Below, in pieces: positions 18,432-28,721 of a stretch of 64,000 nucleotides of DNA. The first letter of the stretch is position 1. Every line of letters begins with the position of its first letter. Origin of the DNA: Salinibacter pepae (lineage in GTDB: Bacteria > Bacteroidota > Rhodothermia > Rhodothermales > Salinibacteraceae); assembly GCF_947077775.1 (NCBI RefSeq), contig NZ_CAMTTE010000001.1, positions 2,260,501 through 2,324,500 on the forward strand, read 5' to 3'. The translations under genes and the position numbers were made by a program. A model generated the notes under the pieces. The model made no database searches. It saw only the letters and a list, made by a program, of their open reading frames with translations, and was not told where the DNA came from.

Positions 18432-19436
18432 ATGCCCACCCCCCGCGAAGGCTACGTCCTTCACAGCTACGGCCCCGATCGGTACGTGAAGCACGTCGTG
18501 GCGTCGGTCCACACGCTTCGTCGACACGACCCCGACCGGCCCGTGGCCCTCTTCTGTCCGGAGCATCATCGGGCATTGCTGGAGCGTCGGGGGCTGGATG
18601 CGCACTTCGACGTGCTCGAGGACCTGCCCCGAGAGCACCGGTCGATCGTCGGGTTCAAGCACCACCTCCACCGCTTCAAGGCCTTCGAGCGGTCGCTCTT
18701 CGTGGACGCGGACATCGTGTGGTGCCGCAACCCGGATCCCCTCTGGCGGCAGTTTTCGGCCTTCCCGTTTACCGCTACCGGCCTGCAGAACGCCGATCAC
18801 TTTTTTGGGGGGCCGAAGGGGCTCGGGGTCGTCGTCGACGTGCTGCTGGGGCGCCGCCGCCGCACGCTGCGTCGGCTTGGCCTCACCCGGTTGCCGCGCG
18901 TGCAGGCGGGCATGATCTACGCCCAGGACGACGCCTGCACCCGAGAGGTCGACGCGGCGGCCGCGTCCTTTCTCGATCGGGTGGGCAAGACGCACTTCCG
19001 GAGCCGGCTCGACGAGGGGCGCAGTGAGGAAACCTGCGAGTGGAGCATCGCCCTGGCCATGAGCAAGCTCGACCTGCACGTATTCCCGTGGCTGCAGGGG
19101 CGCAACAGCCCGCAGCTCGACTACATCGACAGCCTGACCGACCACGACCCGGACTTCAAGGAGGTGTCGTATCGCCTCTACACCAACCGGTTCGTATACA
19201 GCCTCCGCGGCATTTCGAACGCGTCGCTGCGCAACGCCCTACTGAGGGCGGCGGAGTCGTTGCCGAGGGCCGGCGAATACATGGAGCTGACGCCCTACGC
19301 CCTCCACTTCGGATGGCTTCACCAGAAAGAGACGTTTCGAGACTTCACCGAGCGCACCTGGGCCCGACTCGCCGAGGAGCGCACCCGGCCCCGACAGGTA
19401 ACGCCACCAACCCCGGACTCGGCGTCCGCGGAGTGA
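18432..19436 (+). CDS. GT-A fold nucleotide-sugar transferase-like protein
   Basis: 334 aa. N-terminal GYVLHSYGPDRYVKHVVASVHTLRRHDPDRPVALFC resembles the first Rossmann-like unit of GT8/GT-A enzymes, and LFVDADIVW near residue 95 is a good DxD metal motif. The C-terminal half has FRSRLDEGRSEETCEWSIALA and HFGWLHQKE. Likely a glycosyltransferase acting on a surface structure, with donor and acceptor unknown. Confidence 0.7.
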   Translation: MPTPREGYVLHSYGPDRYVKHVVASVHTLRRHDPDRPVALFCPEHHRALLERRGLDAHFDVLEDLPREHRSIVGFKHHLHRFKAFERSLFVDADIVWCRNPDPLWRQFSAFPFTATGLQNADHFFGGPKGLGVVVDVLLGRRRRTLRRLGLTRLPRVQAGMIYAQDDACTREVDAAAASFLDRVGKTHFRSRLDEGRSEETCEWSIALAMSKLDLHVFPWLQGRNSPQLDYIDSLTDHDPDFKEVSYRLYTNRFVYSLRGISNASLRNALLRAAESLPRAGEYMELTPYALHFGWLHQKETFRDFTERTWARLAEERTRPRQVTPPTPDSASAE

Positions 19437-19478
19437 GACGGGGCCCAGGACTTGCACGCAACGAGGAGGTCTGGATCT

Positions 19479-19943
19479 ATGGCAGGCGCGTACGAGACTG
19501 ACTTCCGGGCCCACCCGGAGGCCTACCGGTACGAGTCCAGCGAGCAGGGCGTGTTCAAGGTCCAGCCGTACAAGGACGAGCTGCTTCCCGACTGGGGCTT
19601 TAAGGACGAGGCCGCCGCGGAGGCCGCGGTGGAGGCCGTCCGGGAGGCGTACGAACGGTACCGGGCCGCGGACGACTTCGTGGGCATGGACATGGCGCGC
19701 AAGTACCTGCAGATGGGCTTCACCCGGGCCATGCGGTACGCAAAGTATCCGGGCGGACAGAAGTACGACGACGACGGCACCCAGCGAGAGCCCGAAGAGT
19801 GGGCCGACCCGGAGAAGCGGGCGGCGGCCGTCGTCTTCCGTGACGCGTGGCAGGCCCTCACGGACGACCCCGCGTACCAGCGCCGGAAAGAACACCACCA
19901 GAACGAGGTGTACGACCCGGACGCGAGCCCGATGGTGGGCTGA
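19479..19943 (+). CDS. DUF4385 family protein
   Basis: 154 aa, soluble and acidic. The start at 19479 skips a non-conserved 5' extension. Landmarks of the family: YETDFRAHPEAYRY, GVFKVQPYKDELLPDW and the strongly patterned DDFVGMDMARKYLQMGFTRAMRYAKYPGG segment. The function of DUF4385 is unknown; members occur in bacteria and phages. The a/b-hydrolase gene starts 54 bp later. Confidence 0.82.
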   Translation: MAGAYETDFRAHPEAYRYESSEQGVFKVQPYKDELLPDWGFKDEAAAEAAVEAVREAYERYRAADDFVGMDMARKYLQMGFTRAMRYAKYPGGQKYDDDGTQREPEEWADPEKRAAAVVFRDAWQALTDDPAYQRRKEHHQNEVYDPDASPMVG

Positions 19944-19997
19944 GGGGGAGGGTTGGGGGTCGGAGGGGTGAGCGGACACGATGAAAGTGAGACAGTG

Positions 19998-20888
19998 ATG
20001 GAGGACGATCCCGCGAATCATTTCTCGGTGTCTCTTGAGTGGCACTGGGTCGACCGTGAAGGGGTGCGACTGCATGTGCGGGCGGCGGGCCCCGAGGACG
20101 GCCCGCTCGTGGTGCTGCTCCACGGCTTTCCGGAGTTCTGGTACGGGTGGCGCCGTCAGATCCCGGCCCTCGCCGCGGCGGGCTACCGGGTCGTCGTGCC
20201 GGACCAGCGCGGCTACAACCGGAGCGACGCGCCGCGGGCCGTCGCCGCCTACGACCTGGACCGTCTCGTGGACGACGTGTGCGCGGTCATCGACGCCGCG
20301 GGCCGGGCTCGCGCCTCGGTCGTGGGGCACGACTGGGGCGCGATGGTGGGCTGGCACCTTGCCCACGCCCACCCGGAGCGCCTGCGGCGCCTCGCGGTCC
20401 TCAACGTGCCGCACCCCCGCGTTTTTCGGGACACGCTCCGCACGAGCCCCACGCAGCTGCTCCGGAGCACGTACGCGCTGTTCTTTCAGGTGCCCGGCCT
20501 GCCGGAGTGGCTGCTCGGGCGCAACGACGGCCAGGGCCTCGCCACGATGCTCCGGTGGAGCGGGCGCCCCGACACGTTTGCCGACGCGGACCTTGCGGCC
20601 TACCGCCGGGCGTGGCGCCGGCCGGGCCGGCTTCGGGGCATGCTCAACTGGTACCGGGCTGCGGGCCGGCGCGCCCTGCGGCGCATTCCGCCCTCGGATC
20701 CGATCGACGTGCCGACGCTCGTGGTGTGGGGCGCCCAGGACGTGGCCCTCGGCCGGCAGATGGCGGCCCCCAGCGCCGCGATGTGTGCCGACGGGCGCCT
20801 CCGGATAATCGACGACGCCACCCACTGGGTGCAGCACGACGCCCCGGCGACCGTCAACCGGCTGCTGCTCGGCCACCTAGAGGCGTAG
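19998..20888 (+). CDS. Alpha/beta hydrolase, epoxide-hydrolase-like
   Basis: About 296 aa from the ATG at 19998. Motifs: oxyanion HGFPEFWYGW, VVPDQRGYNRSD, nucleophile elbow VGHDWGAMVGW (Asp nucleophile), acid region VWGAQDVALG, and catalytic His in DATHWVQHD. Asp as nucleophile plus the DQRGYN segment suits epoxide hydrolases and haloalkane dehalogenases more than esterases. The lid lies between about residues 150 and 215. Substrate unknown. Confidence 0.85.
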   Translation: MEDDPANHFSVSLEWHWVDREGVRLHVRAAGPEDGPLVVLLHGFPEFWYGWRRQIPALAAAGYRVVVPDQRGYNRSDAPRAVAAYDLDRLVDDVCAVIDAAGRARASVVGHDWGAMVGWHLAHAHPERLRRLAVLNVPHPRVFRDTLRTSPTQLLRSTYALFFQVPGLPEWLLGRNDGQGLATMLRWSGRPDTFADADLAAYRRAWRRPGRLRGMLNWYRAAGRRALRRIPPSDPIDVPTLVVWGAQDVALGRQMAAPSAAMCADGRLRIIDDATHWVQHDAPATVNRLLLGHLEA

Positions 20889-20978
20889 GAGCGGAGGGCT
20901 GTGCGGACGTAACAGTGCCGGGGACCGGTACGTGGTCAGAACAGAGCCCAAAATTCTCACTCGGTCCGTCCTTTCCTC

Positions 20979-21296
20979 ATGCCAACCGTCCAAGGAGCAG
21001 TAGGGCCGGTCGTCCGGCGGCTTCGGGCCGTGCCGTTCGAGGCAGTCTTCTGGACGGCGGCCCTGCTCGGTGCGGCCAGCATCGACCCGCAGGCCCCCGG
21101 CGGCATCAACCTGTGCCTGATCGAGCACCTGGGCCTCCCGTGTCCGGGCGACGGCCTGGGGACCGCCATCGCGCACCTCGCCCGTGGGCACTGGACGGCG
21201 TCGTGGAACGCGCACCCGCTGGCGGGCCCCGTCGTCGGCGTGCTCGCGGTGCACGTCGTGTCGCTGTGCCGGGCGGCGCCCGCCCCGGCCCGCTGA
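20979..21296 (+). CDS. DUF2752 family small membrane protein
   Basis: 105 aa. Contains the DUF2752 pattern: a hydrophobic helix, then a Cys-containing loop GLPCPGDGLGTAIAHLARGHWTASWNAHPLAGP and a second helix. In the family this loop usually reads CPxCGxTRA; here the second Cys is replaced, so any metal or redox role may be lost. It is followed after 36 bp by a TM2-domain gene. Confidence 0.75.
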   Translation: MPTVQGAVGPVVRRLRAVPFEAVFWTAALLGAASIDPQAPGGINLCLIEHLGLPCPGDGLGTAIAHLARGHWTASWNAHPLAGPVVGVLAVHVVSLCRAAPAPAR

Positions 21297-21332
21297 GCCT
21301 CCCATTCTCTTGCACCGACCGCTTCCCGTGCC

Positions 21333-21719
21333 ATGTCCAACGTGCTCCGCTACCTCCCTGAACTCGAGGGCGACGAACAGGTCGAGGTCGCCCGCCTGCT
21401 CAACGACATGAGCGACGCGCAGGCCGAGCACTTCGCGCGCATCTACCGGTCGCGCCGCCGCGACCCGGCCCACATCCTGATTCTCGCGGCGGTGGGGTTT
21501 GTCGGCGCCGCGGGGCTACAGCGGCTCTACACGGAGAAGGTTGCCCTGGGGCTCGTCTACCTCTTCACGGGCGGGCTGTGCCTGATCGGGACGATCTACG
21601 ACGTCATCAAGTACCAGGACCTCGCCGTCCGCTACAACCGGGACGTGGCGCTGGAGGTGGCCCAGACCGTGCGGCAGGTGTACGACACCACCGATGATTC
21701 GGGCGGGGCCCAGAAGTGA
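21333..21719 (+). CDS. TM2 domain-containing membrane protein
   Basis: 128 aa. An amphipathic N-terminal region is followed by the TM2 hairpin: AHILILAAVGFVGAAGLQRLYTEKVALGLVYLFTGGLCLIGTIYDVI, two helices joined by the short basic loop typical of the family, then a charged C-terminal tail. The role of TM2 proteins in bacteria is unknown. Probably co-transcribed with the DUF2752 gene, a common pairing. Confidence 0.85.
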   Translation: MSNVLRYLPELEGDEQVEVARLLNDMSDAQAEHFARIYRSRRRDPAHILILAAVGFVGAAGLQRLYTEKVALGLVYLFTGGLCLIGTIYDVIKYQDLAVRYNRDVALEVAQTVRQVYDTTDDSGGAQK

Positions 21720-21843
21720 AGGCCCCGGAGCCGGCCTTCTTATGGGGGGCTGTGCGTTGAGGGGGGGGCACGCCCAGCTGCACGGAAGAGAAACCGTCTC
21801 GCCCCGAGTCTCCCCGACGTGCACTCCCCCCACCGACAACGCG

Positions 21844-23610
21844 CTAGTCCCGAATCTGCAGGCGCTGGCCGGGACGGATGCGCGTGCCGCTGAGGTCGTT
21901 CCAGGCCTGGAGCTCCCGGATGGACACCCCGAACCGTTGCGCAATCTCCCCGAGCGTGTCGCCCCGAGTCACGCGGTAGGACGTGGGGGCGGAGGCGGCC
22001 GTTTGGGGGCTGGAGGCGGGGGATGCGTCGGGCGGCCCGGACGTCGTGTCCGACGGGGCACGGGCCGTCTCGATCGCGTCGAGCGGGCGCGTGGGGGGCG
22101 ACGTGTCGTACTGCACGCGTAGGGGGCGCCGCTGGTCGGTCGCACTGAGGGCGCTCGCGTACTCCTGGACGGGCACCACCAGCCGGTCGCCCGGGCGGAT
22201 GATGGCGCCGTCGATGCCGTTGAGCCGCTTCAGGGTGGCGGTGGAGGTGCCGAAGCGCACGGCAATCTCGGAGAGCGTATCGCCCCGGCGCACCGCGTAG
22301 GTGGTGGCCGGCTGCTTCTTCTCGTCCGGCAGCGCGGCGTAGTTCCAGGCGAACCGCGGGTAGCTGCCCAGCGGAATGCGCACGTAGTACCGCTCCTTGG
22401 AGGGCGGCACGCGGCCCCGCCGCAGCTCAGGATTGAGCGACGCGATGGCACTGCGCGTGGTGTCGGCGAGGCGGGCCACGGTGCGGAGCGAGAGGCGGCT
22501 TCCGTGTACCGGGACGTAGTCGTAGGCGAGCGGCGAGGCCGGTTCGGGCGGGGCGAGGTCGAACGCCTCGGGGTTCTCCATCACGCGGGCCGCGGCGATG
22601 AACATGGGCACGTAGCCCTGCGTCTCGCGCGGCAGGTACTCGTGGGCGTCCCAGTACGACGGGGCCTCGGCGTCGGCCCGGCGGAGCGCGGAGCGCACAC
22701 AGCCGGCCCCACAGTTGAAGCCGGCCAGGGCGAGGTGCCAGTCGCCAAACTCGTCGTACAGGTCGCCCAGGTGCCGGGCGGCCGCCCGGGTGGCCTTTTC
22801 CGGGTCGCGCCGCTCGTCGACCCACGCGTTCACGGTGAGGCCGTACCGCCGGCCGGTGCCGGGCATGAACTGCCACATGCCCACGGCGCCGGCCCAGCTC
22901 CGGGCGTCGGGGTTGAGGCCGCTCTCGATCATGGCGAGGTACTTCAGCTCCTGCGGCACGCCCTCCTCCGCCAGAATGTGCTCGATCATGGGCCCGTATA
23001 CCTGCACACGCCGCCGCCAGTGGTTGACGTGCTCGCTGGGCTCCTCCTCGAGGGCGGTCGTGCTCTGCTTCACCAACCGGTTCGAGGTCATCGGAATCTC
23101 GGTCCCCTCCACCTCGGCCTCCGGACGGACGGGGGCGCCCTCCAGGAGCGGATTTTCGACGTCCTCCAGCTCCGCGAACAAGCGGGCCCGGACGGAGAAA
23201 ATCTGCCCCCGGGCCAGGAGCGTCGAGTCCGGGTCGCTGGGGTAGCCGTGGAAGCGCCGGTACTCGGCCGTGAGCCCCCCGTAGACCGACCGGACGGTGT
23301 TTTGCTCGAGGGCCTCCGGTCGGGTGCGGAGCAGGGTGGCCAGTTCCGCCATGGCCTGGTTCAGGAGGTGGGCCCGGCGCGTGCTGTCGTCCGCGGCCAG
23401 GAGCTCCGACTCCAGGGCGTACAGGCGCGCCACCTCCGGGGCGAGGGCGGTGGTGTCCGTGTCCGCCACCAGGATCGTATCCGCGGGCACCCGCTTCGGC
23501 TCGGGCGTCGGGGCGAGCGAGGAGAGCGAGCCGCCGCAGCCGGCGAGCACGAGCAGGGCGAGGCCGGCGCAGCCGCCGCGGAAGAGGGCACGAGAGAGAA
23601 CGGTCGGCAT
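21844..23610 (-). CDS. mltD: Membrane-bound lytic murein transglycosylase D
   Basis: 588-aa lipoprotein: signal with lipobox LAGCGG. The SLT domain is at about residues 215-335, with catalytic Glu in LAMIESGLNPDARSW, then GAVGMWQFMPGTGRRYGL and AGFNCGAGCV. Two LysM domains lie at the C-terminus (TYAVRRGDTLSEIA and SYRVTRGDTLGEIA), separated by a Pro/Ser/Thr-rich linker. It cleaves peptidoglycan glycan strands at the outer membrane inner face. Length and domain order match MltD. Confidence 0.92.
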   Translation of the reverse strand: MPTVLSRALFRGGCAGLALLVLAGCGGSLSSLAPTPEPKRVPADTILVADTDTTALAPEVARLYALESELLAADDSTRRAHLLNQAMAELATLLRTRPEALEQNTVRSVYGGLTAEYRRFHGYPSDPDSTLLARGQIFSVRARLFAELEDVENPLLEGAPVRPEAEVEGTEIPMTSNRLVKQSTTALEEEPSEHVNHWRRRVQVYGPMIEHILAEEGVPQELKYLAMIESGLNPDARSWAGAVGMWQFMPGTGRRYGLTVNAWVDERRDPEKATRAAARHLGDLYDEFGDWHLALAGFNCGAGCVRSALRRADAEAPSYWDAHEYLPRETQGYVPMFIAAARVMENPEAFDLAPPEPASPLAYDYVPVHGSRLSLRTVARLADTTRSAIASLNPELRRGRVPPSKERYYVRIPLGSYPRFAWNYAALPDEKKQPATTYAVRRGDTLSEIAVRFGTSTATLKRLNGIDGAIIRPGDRLVVPVQEYASALSATDQRRPLRVQYDTSPPTRPLDAIETARAPSDTTSGPPDASPASSPQTAASAPTSYRVTRGDTLGEIAQRFGVSIRELQAWNDLSGTRIRPGQRLQIRD

Positions 23611-23721
23611 GGGGGGCAGAGGGAACGAGGGAACAGCGGGAGGGGCCGAGGGCAGGATGATGGATACGGAATCCGCGGCCCATCGTCAATGCGATGCGTC
23701 GGTGCCGACGGTGAATATTCT

Positions 23722-24711
23722 CTACGAGGGCGGTCCGCCGGCCGCAGAGGCCCCCGCGTCCGATGCTCGCGTACGGGCAATCGAGCCCGCCTCCACAAAA
23801 ATGTACCGGATGCTGGGGTGGGCCTCCCGAATGGCGCGCTCCAGCCGATCGACGGCGGCCTCCACGGTGTTGGCATCGAGGTCGTCCCGGAAGCGCAGGT
23901 CCATGTTCAGGAGGAGGGCGCGAGGGCCCATGTGCATCGTGAGCAGGCGCTCGACCGACGCGATGTCCGCGTCGTCGTGGGCCAGCCGGCGGATGTCGTC
24001 CCGAATCTCGGGGGCCGCCGCCTCGCCGATCAGGAGCTTTTTGCTCTCCCAGATGAGAAAGGCGGCCACGCCACACAGGATGAGCCCGATGATGATGGAG
24101 GCAATCCCGTCGATCACGGGCATGTGGAGCAGGCTCGCAAGGTGAATGCCAACGAGCGCGACGACGAGGCCGGCCAGGGCGGCGGTGTCCTCGAACACGA
24201 CCGTGAAGGTCGTTGGGTCCTTGCTCGTCACGATGGCTTTGAAGAAGGGCGTGTCGCCGCGCTGCTTCTTGAACTCCTGAAGGGCGGTGCGCAGGGCGAG
24301 GGCCTCGAACACGATGGCGGCGCCGAGGACGACCGTGTTGAGCGTGAGGCCGCCGACCGTGATGCCGAGGACGGAGGTGGTGCTGGCGCCGCCGTGGCCG
24401 GGATCGAGCGTGTGGAGGATGCCTTCGTAGAGAGAAATGCCGCCGCCGAGCCCGAAGATGAGCACCGCGACGACGAGGGTGTAAAAGTAAAGCGACTTGC
24501 CGTAGCCGTAGGGGTGGTCCTCGTCTGGGGGCCGCTTGCTGCGACGAATGCCGAGCAGGAGCAGGCCGCCATTGCCGGTGTCCACGAGCGAGTGGATGCC
24601 CTCCGCCAGCATCGCGGAGCTGCCGCTGACGGCCGCCCCGAGAAACTTGGTGACGGCGATGGCGAAGTTGCCGAGAATCGCGGCGTAAATTGCCTTCTTC
24701 GACGAGGCCAT
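23722..24711 (-). CDS. Cation diffusion facilitator (CDF) transporter
   Basis: 329 aa. The ATG at 24711 is followed by AIYAAILGNFAIAVTKFLGA (TM1), HSLVDTGNGGLLLLG (TM2 metal site), HPYGYGKSLYFYTLVVA and FEDTAALAGLVVALVGIHLA (TM5 site with Glu-Asp in place of the usual His-Asp). A cytoplasmic dimer domain follows. The EDTAAL variant resembles the ZnT9-like branch. It probably exports Zn2+ or another divalent metal from the cytoplasm; the metal is not certain. Confidence 0.86.
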   Translation of the reverse strand: MASSKKAIYAAILGNFAIAVTKFLGAAVSGSSAMLAEGIHSLVDTGNGGLLLLGIRRSKRPPDEDHPYGYGKSLYFYTLVVAVLIFGLGGGISLYEGILHTLDPGHGGASTTSVLGITVGGLTLNTVVLGAAIVFEALALRTALQEFKKQRGDTPFFKAIVTSKDPTTFTVVFEDTAALAGLVVALVGIHLASLLHMPVIDGIASIIIGLILCGVAAFLIWESKKLLIGEAAAPEIRDDIRRLAHDDADIASVERLLTMHMGPRALLLNMDLRFRDDLDANTVEAAVDRLERAIREAHPSIRYIFVEAGSIARTRASDAGASAAGGPPS

Positions 24712-25205
24712 GTTGGTTTGGGCGCGGGGGGGAAGAGCGTGGAGTGGAAGGCGTGGGGGAGAGGGCGCGGCAGCGTGGGGGGACAGAGGCCCGCGTGCTC
24801 CCGCGCTCCCAGGCCCCCACGCCCTCAATCCAGTGCGTAGGGAGCAGTTCGTCCCGTGAAGGCTGAAAGAATTGGCATCGGTGGTACGAAGGGGGAGAAG
24901 AGGCGTTCGCCGGATGTCCGAGACCAGGTGTCGCCGGGAGGTCGCCCGGGCGCCCCTGCCGGACACGACCACGAGCGGGCGGCCGCGTCGGCTCGGAGAT
25001 GGCCCATCTCCACGCGCTGGTCGTGGAGGGGGGGGCGACGCCAAGAGCAGGCGATTTTCAAGTGCAGGCGGGCACGCCATGATGCAGGACGTGTTAGGGG
25101 GCTACGAGCACCACGAACATTTCCGAAACGTCGTGTCGTAGGAGTGCGGGACGCCGTAGAAGATTGAGCCCCTGCCTCCGTGTTCTTCATAGCCGCCCCC
25201 GCTCG
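24712..25205. other. Divergent intergenic region
   Basis: 494 bp between the CDF gene (minus) and recQ (plus). No convincing gene. A long inverted repeat CGTGGGGG / CCCCCACG (24774-24781 and 24814-24821) could form a hairpin in the CDF leader. Confidence 0.4.
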
Positions 25206-27029
25206 ATGGACGTCACCCACGCCGATCCCACGCACGTCCTCCAGTCCGTCTTCGGGTACGAGACGTTCCGCCCGTACCAGGAGCCGGTGGTGCAGCGGCT
25301 CGTGGACGGCGGAGACGCGCTCGTGCTCATGCCGACGGGCGGCGGGAAGTCGCTCTGCTACCAGATTCCGGCGATGGTGCGGGACGGCCCCGGCGTGGTC
25401 GTCTCGCCGCTCATCTCGCTGATGCAGGATCAGGTCGACGCCCTGCAACAGGTCGGGGTGAAGGCGGCGGTGCTCAACTCCAGCTTGGGCCGCAAGGAGC
25501 GAGAGGCGGTGGAGCACCGGCTCACGGCGGGCGAGCTCGACCTCTGCTACGTGGCCCCCGAGCGGGCCACCCGCGACCGCTTCAAAACCCTGCTGTCGCG
25601 GGCCCGGCCGTCCCTGCTCGCCATCGACGAGGCCCACTGCATCTCGCAGTGGGGGCACGACTTCCGCCCCGAGTACCTGGCGCTGGCCGACCTCCGGGGC
25701 GAATTCGCGCAGATTCCCTGCATCGCCGTCACCGCCACTGCCGACCCGCCCACGCAGCGGGTCGTCCTCGACCGCCTCGGCATGACGGACGAGGACCGGT
25801 TCGTGGCCGGCTTCGACCGCCCCAACATCCGCTACGTGGTGGAGCCGAAGGGAAACCGGCCCCGTCAACAACTACACGAGTTTATCGAGCGGGAGCACCC
25901 CGGCCAGAACGGCATCGTGTACTGCCTCAGCCGCAACGGCGTGGAGACGACCGCCGACTGGCTGACCGACCACGGCCACACCGCCGTGCCCTACCACGCC
26001 GGCCTCTCCGACCACAAGCGCAGCGAGCACCAGGACCGCTTTCTCCGCGAGGACGGCCTCATCGTGGTGGCCACCGTCGCGTTCGGGATGGGCATCGACA
26101 AGCCCGACGTGCGCTTCGTGGCCCACCTCGACGTCCCCAAGACGCTGGAGGCGTACTACCAGGAGACCGGCCGCGCCGGGCGCGACGGCCGCCCCGCCAC
26201 CGCCTGGATGGCGTACCGCCGCGGGGACGTGGTCCGCATGCGGCAGCTCATCGACGACTCCGCCGAGAACGACGAGCACCGCTGGACCCAGCGCCACAAG
26301 CTGAACGCCCTGCTCGGCTACTGCGAGGCGCCGGACTGCCGCCGCAAGGTGCTCCTGAACTACTTCGGCGAGGACATGGGGGGCGACACGTGCGACAACT
26401 GCGACAACTGCCTGCGCCCGCCCGACACCTGGGAGGGCACCACGGCCGCCCAGAAGGCGCTCTCCTGCATCGCCCGCACCGGCCAGCGCTTCGGCAGCGG
26501 CCACGTGACCGACGTGCTGCTGGGTAAGGACACCGAGAAAATCCAGCGCCACGACCACGACACCGTCTCCACCTACGGCATCGGGGCCGACCGGTCGAAG
26601 GCCGAGTGGCGCTCCATCCTCCGGCAGCTGGTGGCGAAGGGCATGGCGGAGGTGGACGTGATGGGGTACGGCGCGCTCACGCTCACCGAAGACTGCCGCC
26701 CGGTGCTGAAGGGCCGCGAGACGGTCGCCTTCCGCGACGGGGCCGCGGCGTCGGCCTCGCCCAACACCACGAAAACCGGGGCCGACGATCCCCTCCCGGC
26801 CGACGGCCCGGAACGGGCGCTGTTTGAGGCCCTCCGGGAGCGCCGCACGCAGATCGCCACGGACCAAGAAGTGCCGCCCTACGTCATCTTTAACGACAAA
26901 ACGCTCCGTGCCATGGTGGAGCACCGGCCGCAGACCAAAAGCGACTTCCGCGCCCTCCACGGCGTGGGGGACGTGAAGCTGGAACGGTACGGCCGTCAGT
27001 TCCTCGACACGATCCGCGAGCACACGTGA
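25206..27029 (+). CDS. recQ: ATP-dependent DNA helicase RecQ
   Basis: 3'-5' helicase for recombination and fork repair, about 607 aa from ATG 25206. Walker [15 protein letters not shown] (41-55), [17 protein letters not shown] (141-157), [18 protein letters not shown] and [10 protein letters not shown] motif VI. The zinc module uses CEAPDCRR and CDNCDNC, then winged helix and a C-terminal HRDC domain ending [16 protein letters not shown]. All domains of classical RecQ are present. The start skips a short in-frame extension. Confidence 0.95.
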   Translation: MDVTHADPTHVLQSVFGYETFRPYQEPVVQRLVDGGDALVLMPTGGGKSLCYQIPAMVRDGPGVVVSPLISLMQDQVDALQQVGVKAAVLNSSLGRKEREAVEHRLTAGELDLCYVAPERATRDRFKTLLSRARPSLLAIDEAHCISQWGHDFRPEYLALADLRGEFAQIPCIAVTATADPPTQRVVLDRLGMTDEDRFVAGFDRPNIRYVVEPKGNRPRQQLHEFIEREHPGQNGIVYCLSRNGVETTADWLTDHGHTAVPYHAGLSDHKRSEHQDRFLREDGLIVVATVAFGMGIDKPDVRFVAHLDVPKTLEAYYQETGRAGRDGRPATAWMAYRRGDVVRMRQLIDDSAENDEHRWTQRHKLNALLGYCEAPDCRRKVLLNYFGEDMGGDTCDNCDNCLRPPDTWEGTTAAQKALSCIARTGQRFGSGHVTDVLLGKDTEKIQRHDHDTVSTYGIGADRSKAEWRSILRQLVAKGMAEVDVMGYGALTLTEDCRPVLKGRETVAFRDGAAASASPNTTKTGADDPLPADGPERALFEALRERRTQIATDQEVPPYVIFNDKTLRAMVEHRPQTKSDFRALHGVGDVKLERYGRQFLDTIREHT

Positions 27030-27059
27030 ACGCACGAAGCACGTACGCACGAAGCACGT
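27030..27059. repeat. 15-bp tandem duplication after recQ
   Basis: Two exact copies of ACGCACGAAGCACGT (27030-27044, 27045-27059) directly behind the recQ stop codon, with a partial third copy (ACGCAC) a few bases on. No function evident. Confidence 0.7.
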
Positions 27060-27194
27060 GGACGCACAGAGGTAGCTCAGTGTCGTCTCCCCCCCAAAAA
27101 GGAGCCTGAGGGAGAGGGCGGTGTGACGAACGCGGGGCTCTGTGCGGCCATACGGATTCCAGAGCCGTTTCTCCCATTTGGACATCAAAGGCCC

Positions 27195-28580
27195 ATGCAC
27201 CGAACCGTGTCTGCCGGGCTCCGGCTTGTGCTGCTCGTTGGCGTGCTGTTGATCACCGGAGTGAGTTCGGGACAGGCGCAGGCCCCCCGCGGGGCGGGCG
27301 ACGGGACGGCGGCCCTCGAAGGCTGGCCCCGCTCGCTGCTCACCCTCCTCGACGAGATGGGACAGGACGCGCCGTACCTGCTGCCCCGCATCGACTCGAT
27401 GGCGCTCGACTACCGATACGCCGCGACCGACACCACGTCGCGGTGGTCGTTCGTCGTGAGTTGGCGCCCCGCCGAGCGGGTGCTCTACGAAGGCGAGGTC
27501 CTGCCCTGGCGCGAGCGGCCGGCGGGCATCCGCATGACGAACGTCGAGCTCCGGGCCAACGTGCGGGTGGGCGGCGAGAAGCGCGCCGAGATGATCATCG
27601 GCGTCGACAGCATGGCGCTCCGTCCCGTCCCCGACCGCTTTGCGTTCAACGTGACGGTGCGCCACGACCGCGTCTTCCTCGACACGTCGCCCACCGAGGC
27701 GCGCCGCATTCTGTCAGAGGGGGCGACGCTGGAGGGGCTCGTCGTCGAACGCATGGGCTTCGCGTCGGACGCCGAGCAGCGCCGGTCCAGCACAGGAGAC
27801 CGAGAGGCCCGCGAACGGCCGCCGGAGCCGTCCCGATCGCCGAGCCTCTACAGGCCTCGGTCGCGCATCTCCCTCGGCTGGCGGGTGGCGCCGCGCCCGT
27901 ACTACGTCGGGGGGCAGGACGAGGACGACGCCCGCACCCGACGCCCCCGAGGGGAAACGGTGGGCCGCTCGGCGGCGGACACGGAGCGGTCGGAGAGGAC
28001 GGGCCGAGACGAACAACCAGAGGGGGAACGGGGCGCCAGGGATGATTCCGGGGAGGAGGGCGAGGACGACGAGGCAGACACGGAGGGCCGCTCCCGCGTT
28101 GAGGAGATGCTCTCGGACGAGGACGACGAGGAAGACGACGACGAGGAGGAGACCGACCTTGGCATTCCCGCGCTCGGGGCGGCGGCCGCCGTAGGCATTG
28201 TCGCGTTTGCGGGGGGCACGGCCGGCCTGTACGGGCGGGGCGACACCCCCATCGGATTGGCCTCCGGCTACACGCATCCACGGGGCGGCGTCCAGCTTCA
28301 GGCAGCCGTCAACAGTGCCGTCCTGGAGGACGGCCCCGATCAGGAACTCAGCGTCCGCGCCCTTGGCTTCTACGACGTGTTCGACTCGCGCGTCCAGCCG
28401 GCCTTCGGGCTCGGGGTGCACATCGACCCGCAAGCGGGGCGCGACTGGGATCCGGTCGTCTCGGCCGGGGTCGTGGGCAACCTCGGACGGGTCGTGCTCT
28501 ACGGCGGGCTCGATGTGGTGCAGGGGGCGCCCGAGATTGGCATTGCGTACAACTTCCGGTACGGCGGCGGGGACGAATGA
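27195..28580 (+). CDS. Exported protein with acidic low-complexity region and C-terminal beta domain
   Basis: 461 aa. The ATG at 27195 starts a signal peptide (LVLLVGVLLITGVSSGQAQA). The N-terminal domain (about 25-200) is alternating beta, rich in Arg and Asp. Residues about 240-325 are a charged low-complexity stretch ending in a run of Asp and Glu (DEDDEEDDDEEE), then a hydrophobic Gly/Ala segment (GIPALGAAAAVGIVAFAGGTAG) and a beta-rich C-terminus ending YNFRYGGGDE, suggestive of a small barrel-like or porin-like end. No known family. The acidic run suits a salt-adapted, calcium-binding or periplasmic role. Confidence 0.6.
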   Translation: MHRTVSAGLRLVLLVGVLLITGVSSGQAQAPRGAGDGTAALEGWPRSLLTLLDEMGQDAPYLLPRIDSMALDYRYAATDTTSRWSFVVSWRPAERVLYEGEVLPWRERPAGIRMTNVELRANVRVGGEKRAEMIIGVDSMALRPVPDRFAFNVTVRHDRVFLDTSPTEARRILSEGATLEGLVVERMGFASDAEQRRSSTGDREARERPPEPSRSPSLYRPRSRISLGWRVAPRPYYVGGQDEDDARTRRPRGETVGRSAADTERSERTGRDEQPEGERGARDDSGEEGEDDEADTEGRSRVEEMLSDEDDEEDDDEEETDLGIPALGAAAAVGIVAFAGGTAGLYGRGDTPIGLASGYTHPRGGVQLQAAVNSAVLEDGPDQELSVRALGFYDVFDSRVQPAFGLGVHIDPQAGRDWDPVVSAGVVGNLGRVVLYGGLDVVQGAPEIGIAYNFRYGGGDE

Positions 28581-28721
28581 GCGCCCGTGGCGGGACAGAG
28601 GGGATGCCCCTGTCTATGACGCCCCTGTCTACTAGGAGGGAGCCGGGTCAAAGACCGGGGGGCGACCCCCGTGCGTCCTGTCCACGCGGAGCGGCGCCGA
28701 ACAGGAATCCCCCAGCGTGAT

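Noticed and set aside
22427-24840. Open frames near 780-800 aa across mltD and the CDF gene on both strands
   Set aside because: They run through gene boundaries and intergenic DNA, with low-complexity translations; the true frames have clear motifs.
27123-27194. Upstream in-frame start for the acidic exported protein
   Set aside because: It would add 24 residues before the signal peptide; the ATG at 27195 begins directly at the signal.
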